In this document: piece by piece, positions 7,722-15,897 of the stretch | Layout of the letters: every line of letters starts with the position of its first letter | Position numbering within the stretch: the stretch's first letter is position 1 | Assembly (NCBI GenBank): GCA_021323705.1 | Contig: JAJPKL010000031.1 | Coordinates: forward strand, 1-41,809 | DNA from: Nitrososphaerota archaeon | GTDB taxonomy: Archaea > Thermoproteota > Nitrososphaeria > Nitrososphaerales > Nitrosopumilaceae | Length of the DNA stretch: 41,809 nucleotides | Direction: 5' to 3' | Translations under genes and position numbers: made by a program | Notes under the pieces: model-generated | What the model was told of the DNA's origin: nothing | The model's input: only the letters and a program-made list of their open reading frames with translations | The model's database searches: none

Positions 7722-8774
7722 ATGCAGGCTGCAAGAATAGTCAAAATAAAAGAACCGCTTGAAATCCAAAATCTTGAAACTCCAAAACCGCGTGGCTCTC
7801 AAGTACTAATCAAAGTAGAATCAGCCGGAGTGTGTCATAGTGACATCCATCTGTGGGATGGAGGTTATGAAGGTCCAGGTGGGCAGATAATGAAGACTAC
7901 CGATAGAGGTGTGAAATATCCTTTAACTCCTGGCCATGAAGTTGCAGGTGTGATTGAAAGCATGGGGGAAGAAGTAGAGGGATTTACAAAAAATGAAAAA
8001 GTGCTGGTATTTCCATGGATTGGTGAAGGGCTGTGTCCTGCATGCAGGGTAGGCGAAGAAAATCTATGCGACAAGCCAAGATCACTTGGAGTTTACACTG
8101 ATGGAGGATATGCAGAATACGTCTTGGTTCCAAGTTACAGATATCTTGCCAAATTACAAAATTTGAGTACTGATGTCAGTGCTCCACTGTCGTGCTCTGC
8201 TCTAACTGCATTTGGTGCAGTCAAGAATGCGCAGCTAAAACCTAACGATACTGTTGTGATAGTAGGAGCAGGAGGACTGGGTCTTATGGGAATGCAGTTA
8301 GCAAAAGCAATTACCGGAGCTAGGATAATCGCGATGGACGTTGATGATAACAAGTTAAAGATTGCAAAGGAAAACGGCGCAGATCATACTGTCAATTCAA
8401 AAAGTGAGGATCCTGTAAAAGCTGTAATGGAATTAACGGGAAATCTCGGGACTGAGGCAGTGATAGATTTTGTTAATGCCAGCAAGACCGTTGAAACAGA
8501 CATGCAGATGCTTAGACGAAGGGCACGCGTAGTACTTGTGGGGTTGTTTGGAGGCGCATTACAGCTAAACCTAGTTTCCATGCCTACAAGAGCATACAAG
8601 CTAATTGGTTCCTATACCGGTTCAATGACAGACATGATAGAATTGGTATCTCTTGCAGAACGTGGAGTCATAAAGCCAGTAATTTCAAATAAATTCAAGC
8701 TAAATCAGGCAACAGAAGCACTAACAATGCTAAAACAAGGAAAGATAATTGGAAGAGGAATCATAAACCCGTAA
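7722..8774 (+). CDS. Zinc-dependent alcohol dehydrogenase (MDR), Sulfolobus-like
   Basis: Medium-chain dehydrogenase oxidising alcohols or reducing aldehydes with NAD(H). Catalytic zinc ligands are Cys38 and His72 (GHE). The structural zinc site reads Glu102-x2-Cys105-x2-Cys108-x7-Cys116, with Glu in place of the first Cys, exactly the set known from Sulfolobus solfataricus ADH. The Rossmann motif is GAGGLGLMG, and the second strand ends in AMDVDD, whose acidic residues favour NAD over NADP. The 350-residue length is typical. It stands alone, with its own TATA-like box and tRNA-His about 100 bases downstream. The physiological substrate cannot be read from the sequence; ammonia oxidisers might use it for fermentative or detoxifying alcohol/aldehyde conversion. 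Confidence 0.92.
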   Translation: MQAARIVKIKEPLEIQNLETPKPRGSQVLIKVESAGVCHSDIHLWDGGYEGPGGQIMKTTDRGVKYPLTPGHEVAGVIESMGEEVEGFTKNEKVLVFPWIGEGLCPACRVGEENLCDKPRSLGVYTDGGYAEYVLVPSYRYLAKLQNLSTDVSAPLSCSALTAFGAVKNAQLKPNDTVVIVGAGGLGLMGMQLAKAITGARIIAMDVDDNKLKIAKENGADHTVNSKSEDPVKAVMELTGNLGTEAVIDFVNASKTVETDMQMLRRRARVVLVGLFGGALQLNLVSMPTRAYKLIGSYTGSMTDMIELVSLAERGVIKPVISNKFKLNQATEALTMLKQGKIIGRGIINP

Positions 8775-8878
8775 CACTGCGTTATTGTAAATTTATTCCA
8801 ATTATTCAAAATTAGGTCAAATTGGCAATAAAATTCAGTTAAGATTAATACTGGATTGAAAAGGACTTGTTTTCATGT

Positions 8879-8951
8879 GGCCCTTGTAGTACAGTGGCGA
8901 GTATAGGGGACTGTGGATCCCCGGACAGGGGTTCGATTCCCCTCAAGGGCC
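8879..8951 (+). tRNA. tRNA-His (GTG)
   Basis: Full cloverleaf: a 7-bp acceptor stem (8880-8886 with 8944-8950), an anticodon stem GGGGA/TCCCC around loop CTGTGGA giving anticodon GTG, and a T-arm AGGGG-TTCGATT-CCCCT. The extra G at 8879 can pair with C73 at 8951, so the G-1 identity element of tRNA-His is genome-encoded. No CCA and no intron. A weak AT box (about 8843-8850) lies upstream. Confidence 0.96.
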
Positions 8952-9016
8952 TTTAACCTTAATCTCTGCTATTCTATTGTTGCAAATTTATGTGCAGAAA
9001 AACGCAGGACCGGTTG

Positions 9017-9373
9017 TCAGAATATGCCGTATTTGGTAGATTCCATCTCTTCCTTGATTGCAAATTTCAACCTAAAGTTATCTCGAGGAATCTTTTGATC
9101 AAGCCAATTCAAAAATTTGTGCTCCAAGGTCTTGCCTTTTATTCTCTCAAAGTCAGGTCCTAGCTGTTCAGACAGCTTTCTGACAAGAACCATGTTGACA
9201 CATACAACGTAAAAATGCCACCCAAATGCAAATTCTGAATCAGTCACTATAAAGTCATTTTCTCCATGTACCATCTGTTCTACCTTGCTCAACGTGGATA
9301 TGATTGCCTTGCTTGTTATTTCATAGTCTGTTGCAGAAACATTGATGTTGATTCTTTCTTCCATCCCATTCAT
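9017..9373 (-). CDS. Hypothetical protein, 118 aa
   Basis: Soluble protein of mixed alpha/beta character with no signal peptide or membrane helix. I do not recognise the family. It opens with an acidic strand (EERININVS), has a central hydrophobic strand-rich stretch (FGWHFYVVCVNMVLV) and a basic, charged C-terminal half. The fold could be a small alpha-beta sandwich. Start choice lies between Met1 and Met4. It begins 27 bases after the methyltransferase stop and is probably the third gene of a unit with UPF0147 and the methyltransferase. A role in the methyltransferase's modification pathway is possible but unsupported. Confidence 0.7.
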   Translation of the reverse strand: MNGMEERININVSATDYEITSKAIISTLSKVEQMVHGENDFIVTDSEFAFGWHFYVVCVNMVLVRKLSEQLGPDFERIKGKTLEHKFLNWLDQKIPRDNFRLKFAIKEEMESTKYGIF

Positions 9374-9400
9374 ACTCCATTTACAAATAAAAACATGACT

Positions 9401-10174
9401 CTACAATGCATCCTGATTTAGCAAATGTTCCATTTCTATATTAAAATAGGTCTTGAGTATTCCAAAATAGTTCTTTATTGGTAGTGGAATCTCATCCCCG
9501 CAAGCTATTCCAAGGTTCTTTGCGTTTATCCAGATGATTAGAGTCTGCAGTATTGTCAAGAACCTGTCATTGTATGCATCCTTGGACGCTATTGCTTTTG
9601 AGTATCTCTCCGCAAACTCCCATGCAGTAACAAAATCTATACAATCGGTACCAAATACTGCCACAGTTTGTTCTTTCAAACTACCTGCTCTCTTAAATGG
9701 AACTGTATTCATGATATATGGAAATTCCACCTTGTCAGGAAGGCTGCCTGGCAGTGGGCCCCATATAGTGATAATTTTGCAACCATTCTTTAGCTTAGAA
9801 AATTTACTTGTCATTTTTTCTATTATGTCGTAATCTGAAAACCAAAAGAAAACGACTGTTGCATCGTCCATGTCTGCATCCAAAACATTTTCACATCTTA
9901 AGATCCAATTTGAAATATTCTTGTCTTCTAGCATCTTAGTTGCAAGTGAGATCTTTTTGTTATTGTTGTCCACTCCAACGGCCTTTTTTACGCCAAATTC
10001 TTTCAATGCAATAACAAGACTATGACCATTACCGCATCCAAGATGATAAAAAACATCATCTTTACTTAACGATGCAAACTCGAAAATCTCTCTGAGCGTA
10101 CCATCTTGCAATTCGACGTCCTCGCCTGTTATGATTGATTTGGGCAGGGTGTTTAGGTACTCTTCTATTTTCAC
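9401..10174 (-). CDS. Class I SAM-dependent methyltransferase, substrate unknown
   Basis: Rossmann-fold methyltransferase. Motif I is LGCGNGH at about residues 45-51, followed by the acidic end of strand 2 (VGVDNNNKK) and a motif IV-like VVFFWFSDYD. The motif I variant, in which a helix precedes FYHLGCGNG with no N-terminal RNA-binding domain, resembles DOT1-like and related protein methyltransferases, but the C-terminal part gives no clue to the substrate. No membrane segments. Length is 257 residues. It starts 25 bases after UPF0147 and precedes the 118-aa hypothetical, a probable three-gene operon. A protein-lysine or small-molecule target is equally possible. Confidence 0.82.
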   Translation of the reverse strand: MKIEEYLNTLPKSIITGEDVELQDGTLREIFEFASLSKDDVFYHLGCGNGHSLVIALKEFGVKKAVGVDNNNKKISLATKMLEDKNISNWILRCENVLDADMDDATVVFFWFSDYDIIEKMTSKFSKLKNGCKIITIWGPLPGSLPDKVEFPYIMNTVPFKRAGSLKEQTVAVFGTDCIDFVTAWEFAERYSKAIASKDAYNDRFLTILQTLIIWINAKNLGIACGDEIPLPIKNYFGILKTYFNIEMEHLLNQDAL

Positions 10175-10199
10175 GAATAAATGAGGCTCTATGCTAAAT

Positions 10200-10475
10200 T
10201 TATTCCCTTATTCGCTCAAGGGTGGATACGGCTTGCCATAATGTCACCCTCACATATGACGGCATGTTTGGGTCTTGCGTTATTTCATCTAGAGCACTTA
10301 TGGCATTGGCTGCTCTCACAGAGACAGAGTATTCAGGTTTTTTGAGCTCAACTACAAGATCTGTAAGACTTTTTTTGATATTTTTTGGGGTCGAAGGATT
10401 TGCAGCTACTTCTTCAAGTGTTGTAATTGCCGCGTTAAAAGTTTCAGTGTTTTGATTTTTCTTTTCTACCATCAT
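10200..10475 (-). CDS. UPF0147 family protein
   Basis: A 91-residue, all-helical small protein that matches the archaeal UPF0147 family by its run of short helices and the typical L-x-E-V-A-x-N/D-P-x-x-P pattern, seen twice (EVAANPSTPKNIK and EITQDPNMPSYVR). The function of the family is unknown. The two copies of the pattern about 45 residues apart suggest an internal duplication of a helical hairpin. Two adjacent ATGs are possible; a TTTATAAA box centred about 30 bases upstream supports the first or the second. It leads the operon with the methyltransferase. Confidence 0.88.
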   Translation of the reverse strand: MMVEKKNQNTETFNAAITTLEEVAANPSTPKNIKKSLTDLVVELKKPEYSVSVRAANAISALDEITQDPNMPSYVRVTLWQAVSTLERIRE

Positions 10476-10501
10476 GGATCACGCTAACTAATTGTACTTA
10501 T

Positions 10502-10509
10502 TTTATAAA
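10502..10509 (-). promoter_or_regulatory. TATA box of the UPF0147 operon
   Basis: TTTATAAA, one of the best TATA matches in the window, centred about 30 bases before the ATG at 10475. Confidence 0.55.
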
Positions 10510-10516
10510 GTTTGCA

Positions 10517-10825
10517 TCACACTTCTAAAAAGACGTTGTCTGATTCTACTACTACTTTGTATGAACGTAAATCCTTTATTTTGGCAGGAAAGGCTGAGAG
10601 TTTTCCTGTAGCGCAATCAAATTTTGCTCCATGCCATCCACATGTCACAACATTCCCATCCAAACTTCCCTCCGAAAGACTGGCTCCTGCATGGGTACAA
10701 GTATCATCCGTCGCATAATAGTTGCCATTTATGTTGGCTACTAGAATTTCTTTTCCATCCGCGGTCACTTTTTGCATTTTGCCAGGAAGTATGTCCGAAG
10801 TTTTACCGACAATTATTTTACCCAT
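10517..10825 (-). CDS. Rieske-type [2Fe-2S] ferredoxin
   Basis: Soluble Rieske protein of the biphenyl-dioxygenase-ferredoxin/NirD type. The cluster ligands are Cys43-x-His45 in CTHAG and Cys62-x2-His65 in CGWHG. The glycine-rich turn GKLSAFPAK and a final VYLEV-like strand are normal. There is no transmembrane anchor, so it is not a bc1-complex Rieske. The frame extends 14 residues further up (10867), but a TTATTAAG box centred about 26 bases before the ATG at 10825 and the family's usual beginning favour the shorter 102-residue form. A stand-alone electron carrier; the oxygenase partner is not in the window. Confidence 0.92.
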   Translation of the reverse strand: MGKIIVGKTSDILPGKMQKVTADGKEILVANINGNYYATDDTCTHAGASLSEGSLDGNVVTCGWHGAKFDCATGKLSAFPAKIKDLRSYKVVVESDNVFLEV

Positions 10826-10846
10826 AAAGTGGATGATTTTGAAACT

Positions 10847-10854
10847 CTTAATAA
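10847..10854 (-). promoter_or_regulatory. TATA-like box of the Rieske ferredoxin
   Basis: TTATTAAG on the minus strand, centred about 26 bases before 10825. It lies inside the longer alternative reading frame, which argues against the upstream start. Confidence 0.45.
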
Positions 10855-10887
10855 TTTTAGTGATCAATATGCATCTGACTTGGTTTT

Positions 10888-11748
10888 TTAGACAAACTTG
10901 ACCGTGTTTTCTAATCTTCCAAGTTGTTCAATTTCCATTTCTATCTTATCTCCGTCTTTCAAAAATACTGCATCGGGTTTGTTGAGCATAACTCCTGCAG
11001 GAGTGCCAGTTGATATTATATCTCCTTTTTCTAAAGTCATGACCTTGCTTAAAATGGAAACTATTGAATTTACCTTGAGGTGCATGTTTGAAGTAGATGA
11101 ATTCTGTCGAACTACGCCATTAACCTTGGTCATCATCTTGAGATTCTGCGGATCTGCTATTTCGTCAGAACTAGTTATCCAAGGTCCGCATGGGGCAAAT
11201 GTATCAAATCCTTTTGCACGAGTAAATTGTTTATCCTTTGCTTGAATATCACGTGCGGAGGCATCATTTAATATCATGTATCCAAATATTGCTTTTTTTG
11301 CATCCTCTTCAGAAATGTTTTTACAATCCTTTCCAATTATCAAGGCCAACTCTATTTCATAATCAAGTTTTGAAACAAACGACGGACAAATTATGTCTGA
11401 TTTTGCTCCATTTAGAGTTGATCTTGGTTTTATTATTATGGCAGGTTCATCTGGTGGAATCAAATTTTGTTCCTTTGCGTGGTCTTTGTAATTAAATGCA
11501 AGGCAAATTATTTTTGATGGGTTTGGAATGGGAGGAAGAATTTTGAAATTAGATAATTTACTGTCATAATTCATCTGTGAAGCTTTTTGTTTTATTTCGT
11601 CATACCATCCATCAAACAAAAAGTCCTTAATGCTCTGAGGTATGGGAATTCCACTTTGTGCAGTCATGCTTTCTCTTGTAAGAACCTTGTCGCCGTCTAC
11701 AAATCCATATGTTTCCATATTTTCTTTCATTAATCTGGCAATTCTCAT
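10888..11748 (-). CDS. Fumarylacetoacetate hydrolase family protein
   Basis: FAH-superfamily enzyme, cleaving or decarboxylating 2,4-diketo acids or acylpyruvates with a divalent metal. The fold's signature is present: ICLAFNYKDHA, the metal-binding LDYEIELALIIG acidic pair, the NDASARD segment, GFDTFAPCGPW, and a late ISTGTPAGVM loop. The 286-residue length matches acylpyruvase/FahA-like archaeal members. The frame extends to 11799, but that would overlap gltX by 46 bases; the ATG at 11748 leaves a 5-base gap and begins MRIARL as in homologues. It is the last gene of the rpoN-to-gltX array. The substrate is not predictable from sequence. Confidence 0.9.
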   Translation of the reverse strand: MRIARLMKENMETYGFVDGDKVLTRESMTAQSGIPIPQSIKDFLFDGWYDEIKQKASQMNYDSKLSNFKILPPIPNPSKIICLAFNYKDHAKEQNLIPPDEPAIIIKPRSTLNGAKSDIICPSFVSKLDYEIELALIIGKDCKNISEEDAKKAIFGYMILNDASARDIQAKDKQFTRAKGFDTFAPCGPWITSSDEIADPQNLKMMTKVNGVVRQNSSTSNMHLKVNSIVSILSKVMTLEKGDIISTGTPAGVMLNKPDAVFLKDGDKIEMEIEQLGRLENTVKFV

Positions 11749-11753
11749 TTTAT

Positions 11754-13463
11754 TCACTTGTGCGTGTATATCACTTGATTTGCAGAATCCTTTCTGCAAT
11801 ATCCGTATCTTACGAACTGAATTTCCGTACCCACATTTAATTCTAAGTAGTAAGGCTCAGTCAAAGCCTGCTGAATCTCCAAGCTATTTTCGTTGAATTG
11901 GTCATTTACAAAAAGAATTTTTGGAATTAAGACCTCTATTTTTACAGCATTTTGTGCAGGAACCCATTGAATCTTTGGAATTTCAGGCTTGAAATTGGTG
12001 TCGGTAATCTCTGCCTCAATCTGTGGTCCAGATTTAGTGATCTTGACATTGTATAGCTCAAGCAATCTTACCTCGTCTCCTGCTTTGAGGGATTTGGCAT
12101 CATCGCCTGATATGTAAAAAGTTCCATCAAGTTGAATTTTTCTCTTGCCCATATCCTTCTGGGGATGATTTGGAATCTCAATCTGTGTCATGTTATTGTT
12201 TTTTACTGTTAGCTTTACCGGATTGGTAGCTATGAACAATCGCATGCTGGTAGGGTCGATAATTTTTCTGTTAAAAGATTCGAGGGTTTCAAAAGGCGCC
12301 AAAGTGTCGGATTTTGTAAAACTCAAAGAAAGCACGAATTTCCTTATTGCTTCAGGAACTATTCCTCTTCTTCGCATTGCTTCAAGGGTAGGCAATCGAG
12401 GGTCATCATAGCCAGAAACTTTGCCATCCTGTACCAGCGGCTTTAATATTCTCTTAGATACTGGCATCCCATCAAACTCTAACCTAGAAAATTCGAGAAC
12501 CTTTGGTTTCCTCATCTTAAGCTTATCGAGAATCGCATAATAAAGCTCATTTCTAAGCTCGTATTCTTTTGTTCTAAACGCATGAGTTACCCCATCTATA
12601 CTATCTTCAATTGCTACAGCAAAATCGTAATTTGGCCATACGCGGTATTTGTTTTTGTGGATGGGATGGGGCTCATCTATTATTCTCAAAAGTGTGGGAT
12701 CCCTCATAACCGTGTTCTCTGAACGCATGTCACCGCGAAACCTTACGATTGCTTCCCTTGGCTTGAACTTTTCAAACATGTTTTTCCAGCGCTTGATATT
12801 TTGCGCAGTGTCACCCATACTGCATTTGCAAGCAACCATTTCCCGTCTGTTTTTACTTATGGTTTCCTTATTGCAAGTGCAGACATAGGCATGTCCTGCT
12901 TGAATGAATTCCTCTGCCTTTTTGTAAATCATCTCGATATCGTCTGAAGTGTTTTTTATATGGTTGTATTTTACACCCAGCCAATCAAGACCAACTTTTA
13001 TTGCAGCATAATATTCTAGTCGCTCATTTTCTGGGTTTGTATCATCAAATCTAAAGATGAGCTTTCCACCGTACATCTTTGCATATTCCTCATCAATTAT
13101 TGCAGCTTTTGCATGACCAATGTGCGGATATCCGTTTGGCTCTGGAGGAAATCTAGTGACCACTTTTCCCTGTTCAGCTCCCTCAAGTGCAGGCAAACCA
13201 CTTCTGTCTTGCTTTGGTTTTACCACTAGCAATTCAGGAAAATTGGATTCAAGTTCCGATTTTTGTGTTGGAAGCGGAATTGCGTTTACTTCATTTACAA
13301 TCTCAGAAATTAAAGGTATGATTTCCTTGATTTTTTCTCGAAGTTCGGGTTTGGATCCTATTACCTTTGAGATTACAGCATCATTTCGTGTTTTTCCATT
13401 ATGCTCAGAAGCATTTAACAGGGCAATTCCTCGTATAGTTCTCTTTACATCATTATCATTCAA
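11754..13463 (-). CDS. gltX: Glutamyl-tRNA synthetase, archaeal type
   Basis: Class Ib aminoacyl-tRNA synthetase that charges tRNA-Glu, and in archaea without GlnRS also tRNA-Gln before GatDE/GatCAB amidation. The HIGH motif is PHIGH with its core at residues 114-117, preceded by RFPPEPNGY, and the KMSKS-like motif is PVSKRIL. The N-terminal extension (1-100) and the all-beta anticodon-binding domain make it GlnRS-like, as in all archaeal GluRS. A Cys pair in CTCNKE and CKC may form a zinc site. The start is a TTG directly after the idsA TAA, with no base between; no in-frame ATG fits. 569 residues. Confidence 0.96.
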   Translation of the reverse strand: MNDNDVKRTIRGIALLNASEHNGKTRNDAVISKVIGSKPELREKIKEIIPLISEIVNEVNAIPLPTQKSELESNFPELLVVKPKQDRSGLPALEGAEQGKVVTRFPPEPNGYPHIGHAKAAIIDEEYAKMYGGKLIFRFDDTNPENERLEYYAAIKVGLDWLGVKYNHIKNTSDDIEMIYKKAEEFIQAGHAYVCTCNKETISKNRREMVACKCSMGDTAQNIKRWKNMFEKFKPREAIVRFRGDMRSENTVMRDPTLLRIIDEPHPIHKNKYRVWPNYDFAVAIEDSIDGVTHAFRTKEYELRNELYYAILDKLKMRKPKVLEFSRLEFDGMPVSKRILKPLVQDGKVSGYDDPRLPTLEAMRRRGIVPEAIRKFVLSLSFTKSDTLAPFETLESFNRKIIDPTSMRLFIATNPVKLTVKNNNMTQIEIPNHPQKDMGKRKIQLDGTFYISGDDAKSLKAGDEVRLLELYNVKITKSGPQIEAEITDTNFKPEIPKIQWVPAQNAVKIEVLIPKILFVNDQFNENSLEIQQALTEPYYLELNVGTEIQFVRYGYCRKDSANQVIYTHK

Positions 13464-14447
13464 TTATAGACTCCTCTTTACTACGAAATCTAGCAAGGAG
13501 AGTAAATCCTCTCTTGCAGAATTATCATACTTGGAAATAGATTTTCTTGCAGTATCCAAGTGGTAAGATGCCTTTTTTCTAATTGTATGCTCGATACCAA
13601 GAGTCGATATGGTCTCTACTGCCTTTCCAAGTTCACTCTTTGATATTGCCAAATTGCCAAACGCCTTGAGAATTGCTGTTTTCTCCTTTCCTTTTGCCAC
13701 CTTTATGGCTAAAAGGATTGGCAAGGATTTTTTTCCCTCACGGATGTCGTTTCCTACTGGCTTTTTTGTAATCCTGGGATCTCCAATTACACCAATCAGA
13801 TCATCAACTATTTGAAAAGCAATGCCTAGGTTTTTGCCGTAAATAGAAAGTCTGTTTACATCTGACTGTGTGGTGTTTGCAGAAATGGCTCCCATTGCGC
13901 AAGATGCCACAAATAAAGAAGATGTCTTTTTTTCTACCATCTTTCTATATTGCGATTCGGTAGGAATGGTCTTTGACTGGGCCATGCTTATGTCTAATGC
14001 CTGACCCTCACACACGTCTCTGCATGACTTTGAAAGTGCAACTACAAGTGAAAGACTCACTACTTTTGGGATTTGAATCTTAGAATTTGAAATAACCTCA
14101 AAGGCTTTCGAAAAAAGGAGGTCTCCTGCCAAGATTCCGACTGGAATGCCAAATTTCGTGTGTACGGTGGGCACACCATGCCTTACCTCATCGTTATCCA
14201 TTATGTCATCATGTACTAGTGTGAAATTATGCACCATCTCAATGGCTGCCGCTGCAGGAATTGCCTGATTTATTGAACCGCCTAAAAGCTCGCAACTTTT
14301 TATAACAAGATAAGGCCTGAGACGTTTTCCTCCGTGCTCTATTAGATAACTTGCAGCTTTGTAAAGATTGGAAGGCTCACCTTTGAGATTGGATAAAAGA
14401 AAAGAATCGATTCTCTTTGTGGTCTCTACAATTTTATCTAAATTCAT
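13464..14447 (-). CDS. idsA: Geranylgeranyl/polyprenyl diphosphate synthase
   Basis: Trans-prenyltransferase that condenses IPP with allylic diphosphates to make the C20 (GGPP) chains of archaeal ether lipids. The first aspartate-rich motif is HDDIMDND, the second VDDLIGVIGD, with GGKRLRPYL near the N-terminus. There is no large residue block directly before the first motif to dictate a short product, so chain length is inferred from context. The frame runs to 14531, but the ATG at 14447 forms an ATGA overlap with the IPP isomerase stop and gives a normal 327-residue enzyme. It belongs to the mevalonate/isoprenoid array. Confidence 0.94.
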   Translation of the reverse strand: MNLDKIVETTKRIDSFLLSNLKGEPSNLYKAASYLIEHGGKRLRPYLVIKSCELLGGSINQAIPAAAAIEMVHNFTLVHDDIMDNDEVRHGVPTVHTKFGIPVGILAGDLLFSKAFEVISNSKIQIPKVVSLSLVVALSKSCRDVCEGQALDISMAQSKTIPTESQYRKMVEKKTSSLFVASCAMGAISANTTQSDVNRLSIYGKNLGIAFQIVDDLIGVIGDPRITKKPVGNDIREGKKSLPILLAIKVAKGKEKTAILKAFGNLAISKSELGKAVETISTLGIEHTIRKKASYHLDTARKSISKYDNSAREDLLSLLDFVVKRSL

Positions 14448-15082
14448 TCCTTTTTCAACTCCCACTGATTGCTTGGAAAATGATATTTCAACGGAGATTC
14501 GAGACGATTTTTGATCCCATCCCGGTCCCACATTCTTAGAATTTTTTTATGAGATTCTGATATCTCATCCTTCGATTCGGAAAGAAAGTACAAAGCTACT
14601 AGCATCCAAGGGCAAAAAATTTGCGGTGATTTTTCAATTTCTGAGAATAACTCATCAAATGAAACCCATTTGATTGCAGAGATCTCATCTTCAACAAGTT
14701 TTATCTTGCTTGCATCATCTATTGTACCTATTAGGGTTCCACAGACTTCATTTTCGGAACCAACGTCTTTGTATGGAACATGGTATTCAAACTTGAACAA
14801 GTATTCAAGCTTGCATTTTATTCCAAGCTCTTCAGGCAGTCTTCTTTCCGCTGAAGAAACATATGTTTCAGACTGCCTAGGATGACTTGCAACAGTGCCA
14901 TCCCAGTCTCCAGGCCATAGCATCTTACTCATGCTTCTCTGTGTTAGCAAGAGCTTTCCCTCCTTATTGAATAACAAAATCGTAAATGCCCTGTGCAATT
15001 TTCCATGGGGGAGATGGCACTTTACCTTTTCCTCAGTTCCAATGGGTTTATCGTTACTGTCTACCAGAATCAAATATTCCAT
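14444..15082 (-). CDS. idi: Nudix-type isopentenyl-diphosphate isomerase (type I), atypical active site
   Basis: By sequence and context this is IPP:DMAPP isomerase type I, supplying DMAPP for GGPP synthesis. It keeps the Nudix fold and the metal-site residues: His23, His30, His67 in ASHP, and the Glu110/Glu112 pair in SENEVC. However, the catalytic cysteine (E. coli Cys67, human NTCCSHP) is Ala65 here: the segment reads WDGTVASHP. The protonating residue of the classical mechanism is therefore missing. It lies between isopentenyl phosphate kinase (5-base gap) and idsA (ATGA overlap), the place expected for an isomerase. An AGAGGA sequence nine bases before the ATG is a likely ribosome-binding site. 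It could instead be a Nudix hydrolase with a new role. Confidence 0.82.
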   Translation of the reverse strand: MEYLILVDSNDKPIGTEEKVKCHLPHGKLHRAFTILLFNKEGKLLLTQRSMSKMLWPGDWDGTVASHPRQSETYVSSAERRLPEELGIKCKLEYLFKFEYHVPYKDVGSENEVCGTLIGTIDDASKIKLVEDEISAIKWVSFDELFSEIEKSPQIFCPWMLVALYFLSESKDEISESHKKILRMWDRDGIKNRLESPLKYHFPSNQWELKKE

Positions 15083-15087
15083 GTTTG

Positions 15088-15828
15088 TTATCCTCTGAAT
15101 AATGTCCCTTCAAACTCCTTGCCCTTTATTGCGCTTACTATTCTTTGGGGAATCTTTCCATTGACAAAAAAGACATCTGTTCCGCTCTTGGACATGGCCA
15201 TGGCTTCTTTTATTTTACGGTTCATTCCTCCAGTCACGTCCATGTTTACATCTGTAATTGTAGGTTTTTCAGTAGTTATTTCTCGAATTAGTTTTCCGGT
15301 CTTGATGTCTGAGTATACTCCATCTACGTTTGTGACAAAAATTGCAAGACGCGGCTTGAGAATTTTAGTCAGCATTCCCATTATTTTGTCGCCAGAAAGT
15401 ATGTAGAATTTGTTCTTGCCAAACCACATCACATCACCATATGAGACTGGAACCAATCCAGTTCTGGCAATCTTTGGAATCTCTCTAATTTTTTTAATCA
15501 TCGGTTTGTCTCCAAAAATGAAATCTGTAGGAGGAAGACAGTATGGCCTAAGATCTGATTGAAGAAATGCCTCAAGGACTAGCTTGTTTAACTCCACCAT
15601 GGAATTCTTGACCACTGAGACGCCTTTGATGCTGTATCTGTCTGGCTTTGTGTGCATGTCATACTTGACAGACCAATAATGGCCAAAAGAACCTCCACCA
15701 TGAATTATCATGTATGGCTCCCTTACTCTTCTTAGATGTGTAGCAATTAGTCTAACTGCTGGCACATTTGCTGTCATGGGCCTCTGTTTGTTTGTAATTA
15801 TTGATCCTCCCAGTTTGATAAGAATCAT
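15088..15828 (-). CDS. ipk: Isopentenyl phosphate kinase
   Basis: Phosphorylates isopentenyl phosphate to IPP, the last step of the archaeal version of the mevalonate pathway. An amino acid kinase fold: LIKLGGSIIT at the start, the catalytic/substrate-binding His50 in GGGSFGHYW, the YGDVMW loop, and the nucleotide-binding NVDGVYSD segment. The 246-residue length is normal. A TTTTAAAA box centred about 28 bases upstream of the ATG suggests an internal promoter driving ipk-idi-idsA-gltX-fah separately from mvk. The phosphomevalonate dehydratase and decarboxylase that link mevalonate kinase to this enzyme in archaea are not in the window. Confidence 0.95.
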   Translation of the reverse strand: MILIKLGGSIITNKQRPMTANVPAVRLIATHLRRVREPYMIIHGGGSFGHYWSVKYDMHTKPDRYSIKGVSVVKNSMVELNKLVLEAFLQSDLRPYCLPPTDFIFGDKPMIKKIREIPKIARTGLVPVSYGDVMWFGKNKFYILSGDKIMGMLTKILKPRLAIFVTNVDGVYSDIKTGKLIREITTEKPTITDVNMDVTGGMNRKIKEAMAMSKSGTDVFFVNGKIPQRIVSAIKGKEFEGTLFRG

Positions 15829-15852
15829 GATTTTTAACAGTGATATGGTCGG

Positions 15853-15860
15853 TTTTAAAA
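15853..15860 (-). promoter_or_regulatory. Internal TATA box before ipk
   Basis: Palindromic TTTTAAAA in the 69-base gap between mvk and ipk, centred about 28 bases before the ipk ATG. This is the only sizeable gap in the ten-gene minus-strand array, so it likely marks a second transcription unit. Confidence 0.5.
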
Positions 15861-15897
15861 AGTCTCTCTCATACCTTTGCCTAATAGAAATGAGTTT

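Noticed and set aside
8879-8951. tRNA-His as an integration site
   Set aside because: No integrase, no partial tRNA copy and no change in gene character on either side.
13464-14531. Longer N-terminus for idsA (28 extra residues)
   Set aside because: It overlaps idi by 88 bases and has no family similarity; the ATGA junction at 14444-14447 gives the normal start.
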